From an uncultured Campylobacter sp. (lineage in GTDB: Bacteria; Campylobacterota; Campylobacteria; Campylobacterales; Campylobacteraceae): a DNA stretch of 17,197 nucleotides. The DNA lies in assembly GCF_938017705.1 (NCBI RefSeq), contig NZ_CALIIS010000101.1, forward strand, positions 1 through 17,197, in the 5' to 3' direction. Both the position numbers and the translations under genes were made by a program. Numbering within the stretch: position 1 is the stretch's first letter; each line of letters begins with the position of its first letter. The notes beneath the pieces are model-generated. The model did not search any database and had not been told where the DNA came from. It saw only the letters and a list, made by a program, of their open reading frames with translations. This document shows positions 13,817 through 17,197 of the stretch, piece after piece.

Positions 13817-16468
13817 CTACTCGCCAAACGCCTTTAGCTCATCGCATACTTTGGCGAATTTCTCCTGCGCGCTTTGCAGCCCTTCGCGGTTGGCTTCGAC
13901 TACGGCTTGCGGGGCGGAGGCCACGAATTTCTCGTTATTTAGCATGCCTGAGAGCTTTTCGATCTCTTTTTGCAGCTTCGCTTTTTGCGCGTTAAGGCGC
14001 GAAATCACGCCGCTAAGATCGACCCCCTCAAGCGGCACGAAGCTTTCTAAGCTCTCGCTTACGTCGCGGGCGGAATTTGCGATATTTTGCTGCGTAAATT
14101 CCACTTCATCCACCTTTGCTAGCGTTTTGATGTAATCCGCGGCGGCGCTTAGATCGACTGCGGATTTGACGTAGGCTTTGGCTACGCGCGCATTGCCGAG
14201 CTCGATCGTCGCCTTTGCGCGGCGAATGCTAACGATCGCTTCTATAAGAAGCGAAAATAGCTCCTCGATCCGCTCGTCGCGCTCGCCAGGATGTGGGTAT
14301 CGCATCACCATGATGGAGCACGCATCTTGCAGCTTCGTGCCGCTTAGCTCCTGATACAGATACTCGCTTAGAAACGGCATAAACGGGCTTAGCAGCTTCA
14401 TCGCTTCTTTAAAAATCATACCTAGCTCGCCGATCGCAGCCTTGTCCGCCTTGCTAAGCTCGATGCCCCAATCGCAAAATTCGTCCCAAAAAAACTTATA
14501 AAGCTCGGTCGCAGCGTCGTTGAAGCGGTATTCGTCTAAATTTTCCCGCACCGCGCCCACGCAGCAGTTAAAGCGCGAAAGCATATATTTGCCGAGGCTC
14601 GTTTTGATCCGCGCCGCGTCCAAATCATCGAATTTAGAAGCGTTTAAAAGCAAAAATTTGCTCGCGTTATAGAGCTTATTCGTAAAATTTCGGTAAATCA
14701 AAAGCTTGTCGTCGCTAAGGCGCAGATCGCGTCCCTGCACGCACAAAATCGTAAGCGTAAAGCGCAAAATATCGGCGCTAAATTCATCTATTTTTAGCAG
14801 CGGATCGACTACGTTTTTGCTCGATTTGCTCATCTTTTTGCCGTCTTTGTCCTTAACTAAGGCGTGCAGGTAGATGTCGCGAAACGGCAGCTCGCCCATG
14901 GCGTTTTGGCACTGAAACATCATACGCGCGACCCAGAAAAACAAAATGTCAAAGCCGGTAATCAGCATGGTATTCGGATAAAATTCGCTCAAATCCTCCT
15001 CAAACCACTTCTCGTTTTTCAGAGCCTCGCCGTTGCCCCAGCCAAGCGTGCTGATCGGCCAAAGACCGCTTGAAAACCACGTATCGAGCACGTCGGGATC
15101 TTGAGTAAAATTTTTGCCGCCGCATTTTGGGCAGGCATCGGGGCTCTCGCGCTCATCCGCCCACTGATGACCGCAGTCGCAGTAAAACACGGGAATTCTA
15201 TGCCCCCACCACAGCTGGCGACTGATGCACCAGTCCTTCAGCTCACGCATCCAGGCGTTGAAGCTATTAATCCAGTGCTTCGGGAAAAATTCCGCCTCAC
15301 CGGAATTTACTTTGGTAATTGCATCTTTTGCGATATCTGCGCGCACGAACCACTGCTGCGAGATGTACGGCTCGACGACGTTTTTGCAGCGGTAGCAATA
15401 GCCGACTTGATTTTCGTAATCCTCGATTTTTTCGATAAAGCCCAGCCTATCAAGCTCTGCTACGATCTGATCGCGCGCGGCAAGTCGCTCTAAGCCTTGA
15501 AATTTACCGCACTGCTCGTTTAAAATTCCTTTTTCGTCAAATACCGTGATAAAGCCCAGCTCGTGGCGCTTGCCGACCTCGTAGTCGTTGGTATCGTGCG
15601 CGGGCGTGACCTTTACGGCGCCCGTTCCAAAGCTCATATCGACGTATTCGTCGGCGATGATCTCTATCTCGCGACCGATTAGCGGCAGCACGACTTTTTT
15701 GCCGATCAAATTTTTATAGCGTTCGTCCGCGGGATTTACCATCACCGCAGTGTCGCCGAAGTAGGTCTCGGGGCGCGTCGTCGCGACAACAATGTAGTTG
15801 CGACTCGTCTCGCGCGAATCTTTGCAAGAGTTTGAATTTTGTCCGCCCGCAAAGTAATAACGCAAGTGATAAAGTTTGCCCTTGTTCTCCCTGTGCTCTA
15901 CCTCCACGTCGCTTAGCGCGCCGTCGTGCGTGCACCAATTTACCATGTAGTTTCCGCGCACGATGAGCCCCGCGTCGTATAAGCTTACGAAAGCTTTACG
16001 CACAGCGTTTTTAAGCCCCTCATCCATAGTAAAGCGCTGTCTGCTCCACGCAGGCGTGACGCCAAGGCGCTTCATCTGCTTTACGATCTGCCCGCCGCTT
16101 TGCTCCTTCCAGCGCCAAACGTGCTTTAAAAACTCCTCGCGCCCTATCTCTTCTTTTTTGATCCCTTGCGCCAAAAGCTCGCGCTCGACGACGTTTTGCG
16201 TCGCGATGCCTGCGTGGTCTAACCCCGGTTGCCAAAGCGTACGGTAGCCGTCCATTCGCTTATATCGCGTCATAATATCTTGCAGTGTAAAAGTGAGAGA
16301 ATGCCCGATATGAAGCACTCCGGTGACATTCGGCGGCGGTAGCATAATGCAAAAGTTTTTGCCTTTTTGCTGGATATCTTTATTTCCGTCGATCTCGAAG
16401 TAGCCGCGCTGCTCCCAAATTTTATAAAAGCTCTCCTCTACGGCTTTCGCGTCATAAAAATCTGCCAT
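13817..16468 (-). CDS. valS: Valyl-tRNA synthetase
   Basis: ValS charges tRNA-Val with valine in the cytoplasm. The 883-residue class I synthetase has PPNVTGVLHIGH with HIGH at 53-56, the editing domain (about 190-350) with TTRPETYFGDTA, and KMSKS at 545-549 in KKMSKSSKNVVDP. Cysteine pairs at 358/361 (CYRC), 430/432 and 446/449 look like zinc-binding knuckles. The anticodon-binding domain follows, then a C-terminal coiled coil (about 812-880) that contacts tRNA. Length fits the shorter bacterial form. ATG at 16468 has a weak AAGG site. It heads a run of same-strand genes ending with metN; valS beside a methionine transporter is an arrangement I recall from C. jejuni. Confidence 0.97.
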   Translation of the reverse strand: MADFYDAKAVEESFYKIWEQRGYFEIDGNKDIQQKGKNFCIMLPPPNVTGVLHIGHSLTFTLQDIMTRYKRMDGYRTLWQPGLDHAGIATQNVVERELLAQGIKKEEIGREEFLKHVWRWKEQSGGQIVKQMKRLGVTPAWSRQRFTMDEGLKNAVRKAFVSLYDAGLIVRGNYMVNWCTHDGALSDVEVEHRENKGKLYHLRYYFAGGQNSNSCKDSRETSRNYIVVATTRPETYFGDTAVMVNPADERYKNLIGKKVVLPLIGREIEIIADEYVDMSFGTGAVKVTPAHDTNDYEVGKRHELGFITVFDEKGILNEQCGKFQGLERLAARDQIVAELDRLGFIEKIEDYENQVGYCYRCKNVVEPYISQQWFVRADIAKDAITKVNSGEAEFFPKHWINSFNAWMRELKDWCISRQLWWGHRIPVFYCDCGHQWADERESPDACPKCGGKNFTQDPDVLDTWFSSGLWPISTLGWGNGEALKNEKWFEEDLSEFYPNTMLITGFDILFFWVARMMFQCQNAMGELPFRDIYLHALVKDKDGKKMSKSSKNVVDPLLKIDEFSADILRFTLTILCVQGRDLRLSDDKLLIYRNFTNKLYNASKFLLLNASKFDDLDAARIKTSLGKYMLSRFNCCVGAVRENLDEYRFNDAATELYKFFWDEFCDWGIELSKADKAAIGELGMIFKEAMKLLSPFMPFLSEYLYQELSGTKLQDACSIMVMRYPHPGERDERIEELFSLLIEAIVSIRRAKATIELGNARVAKAYVKSAVDLSAAADYIKTLAKVDEVEFTQQNIANSARDVSESLESFVPLEGVDLSGVISRLNAQKAKLQKEIEKLSGMLNNEKFVASAPQAVVEANREGLQSAQEKFAKVCDELKAFGE

Positions 16469-16550
16469 TTTCAGCCTTTTTTTAAAATTTTAAATTTTGC
16501 GATTTTAGCGGAATTTTTGTAAAGCGCTCATTAAAGCGTGCCAATTCTGC

Positions 16551-16556
16551 ATTATA
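16551..16556 (-). promoter_or_regulatory. -10 box (TATAAT) for valS
   Basis: TATAAT lies on the minus strand 83 bases before the valS start, preceded by TTG. A -35 box is not evident. It leaves a moderately long leader, in which I see no T-box or attenuator. Confidence 0.45.
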
Positions 16557-16642
16557 CAATAAAATGTAGTATTTAAATATATATAGAAATATCGAATTTT
16601 AGAATATTTTAGATAAAATTTTAAAAAATCATATAAAAACAC

Positions 16643-16671
16643 TTGACATTAAAAATTCTACCTGCTATAAT
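16643..16671 (+). promoter_or_regulatory. Consensus sigma70 promoter of metQ
   Basis: TTGACA (16643-16648), a 17-base spacer, and TATAAT (16666-16671) with an extended TGC before it. Upstream is a long A/T-rich stretch that could act as an UP element. The -10 ends 30 bases before the ATG. This is the strongest promoter in the window; no S-box or other riboswitch fits in the short leader. Confidence 0.8.
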
Positions 16672-16701
16672 ACCGCGAAATTTTAACCAAAAGGATTAAA
16701 T

Positions 16702-17197
16702 ATGAAGAAATTTCTTCTCGCTTCGCTTCTTAGCGCCAGCGTCGTCAGCTTCGCTCTTGCCGAAAAAATCGTAGTCGCCGCTACTCCGATACCGCATGCC
16801 GAAATTTTAGAGCAGATTAAGCCTGATCTAAAAGCCCAAGGTTACGATCTTGAGGTCAAGGTTTTTAACGACTACGTAACCCCGAACCTCGCTACCGATA
16901 GCGGCGACGTGGATGCGGGATTTTTCCAGCACGTGCCGTATATGGAGGAATTTAACGCTAATAAAGGCACAAAATTAAAAGCGACCGTGGGCGTACATTT
17001 AGAGCCGATGGGCATCTACAGCCATAAGATTAAAAATTTAAAAGATCTTAAAAACGGCGCTAAAGTTGCCGTGCCGAACGATCCGACCAACGAAAGCCGC
17101 GCTCTTGATCTGCTCGTAGCCGCGGGGCTCATCGAAGTTGATCAAAATGCCAAGCTTCGCACGCCGCTAGACGTCACGAAAAACCCTAAAAATTTAG
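16702..17197 (+). CDS. metQ: Methionine-binding (MetQ/NlpA family) protein, 3' truncated by window edge
   Basis: This is the periplasmic substrate-binding protein of the MetNIQ importer family. 165 codons are visible; the family is usually near 260-270 residues. Residues 1-20 are a signal peptide, MKKFLLASLLSASVVSFALA, with cleavage before EKIVV. There is no lipobox cysteine, so unlike E. coli MetQ this copy appears to be a soluble periplasmic protein. The mature part shows ATPIPHAEILE, EVKVFNDYVTPN, DVDAGFFQHVPYM and VAVPNDPTNESRAL, hallmarks of the NlpA/MetQ family. AAGGA lies 6 bases before ATG. It diverges from valS. Substrate is inferred from family; other NlpA proteins bind related amino acids. 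Confidence 0.92.
   Translation, partial: MKKFLLASLLSASVVSFALAEKIVVAATPIPHAEILEQIKPDLKAQGYDLEVKVFNDYVTPNLATDSGDVDAGFFQHVPYMEEFNANKGTKLKATVGVHLEPMGIYSHKIKNLKDLKNGAKVAVPNDPTNESRALDLLVAAGLIEVDQNAKLRTPLDVTKNPKNL

Noticed and set aside
16469..16701. T-box or S-box riboswitch upstream of valS or metQ
   Set aside because: No conserved T-box sequence or S-box stems could be picked out; the metQ leader is about 25 bases and too short.

Overview
The window looks like chromosomal DNA of a Campylobacter-type epsilonproteobacterium. The reasons are the gene content (ilvB-ilvH-lpxD, pta-ackA, valS beside a methionine transporter, a DccRS-like two-component system), extended -10 promoters without strong -35 boxes, AAAGGAG-type ribosome binding sites, and AT-rich spacers full of AAATTTTA strings. 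Base composition is mixed (GC-rich third codon positions, AT-rich gaps) and seems high for Campylobacter. With a meso-diaminopimelate dehydrogenase gene, this suggests a higher-GC oral species such as C. gracilis; that species guess is inference.

Layout. (1) 1-91, minus: the first 30 codons of a gene whose start resembles peptidase E (S51)-like proteins. (2) 466-3615, minus: an ilvB-ilvH-lpxD operon for branched-chain amino acids and lipid A, with a TATAAT box before ilvB. (3) 4068-4790, minus: a secreted helix-hairpin-helix protein with a long polyproline tract. It diverges from (4) pta-ackA (4903-7694, plus), the acetyl-CoA/acetyl-phosphate/acetate pathway, whose promoter abuts a perfect 14-bp palindrome. 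(5) 7695-8221: non-coding DNA rich in hairpins. (6) 8222-8845, plus: a four-helix membrane protein gene broken by an in-frame TAA at codon 8. (7) 9048-11117, minus: a three-gene overlapping operon of a small exported Met/His/Lys-rich protein, an OmpR-family regulator and a histidine kinase. Its promoter carries a tandem TTCAC-N6-TTCAC repeat over the -35 region, which matches the DccR box of C. jejuni as I remember it. (8) 11373-11531: a degenerate 26-bp tandem repeat. (9) 11549-16468, minus: valS, a 48-residue membrane protein, ddh and metN, closely spaced and perhaps one transcription unit. (10) 16702-17197, plus: the 5' part of a metQ-type binding protein behind a near-consensus sigma70 promoter.

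Most of the window is core metabolism. The parts most worth following up are the small-protein/two-component operon with its candidate autoregulatory box, the unlisted-size 48-residue membrane protein, the freshly interrupted membrane gene, the polyproline HHH protein, the palindrome at the pta promoter, and the TTAAATTT-phased intergenic repeats. I saw no rRNA, tRNA, CRISPR array, insertion sequence or phage gene.
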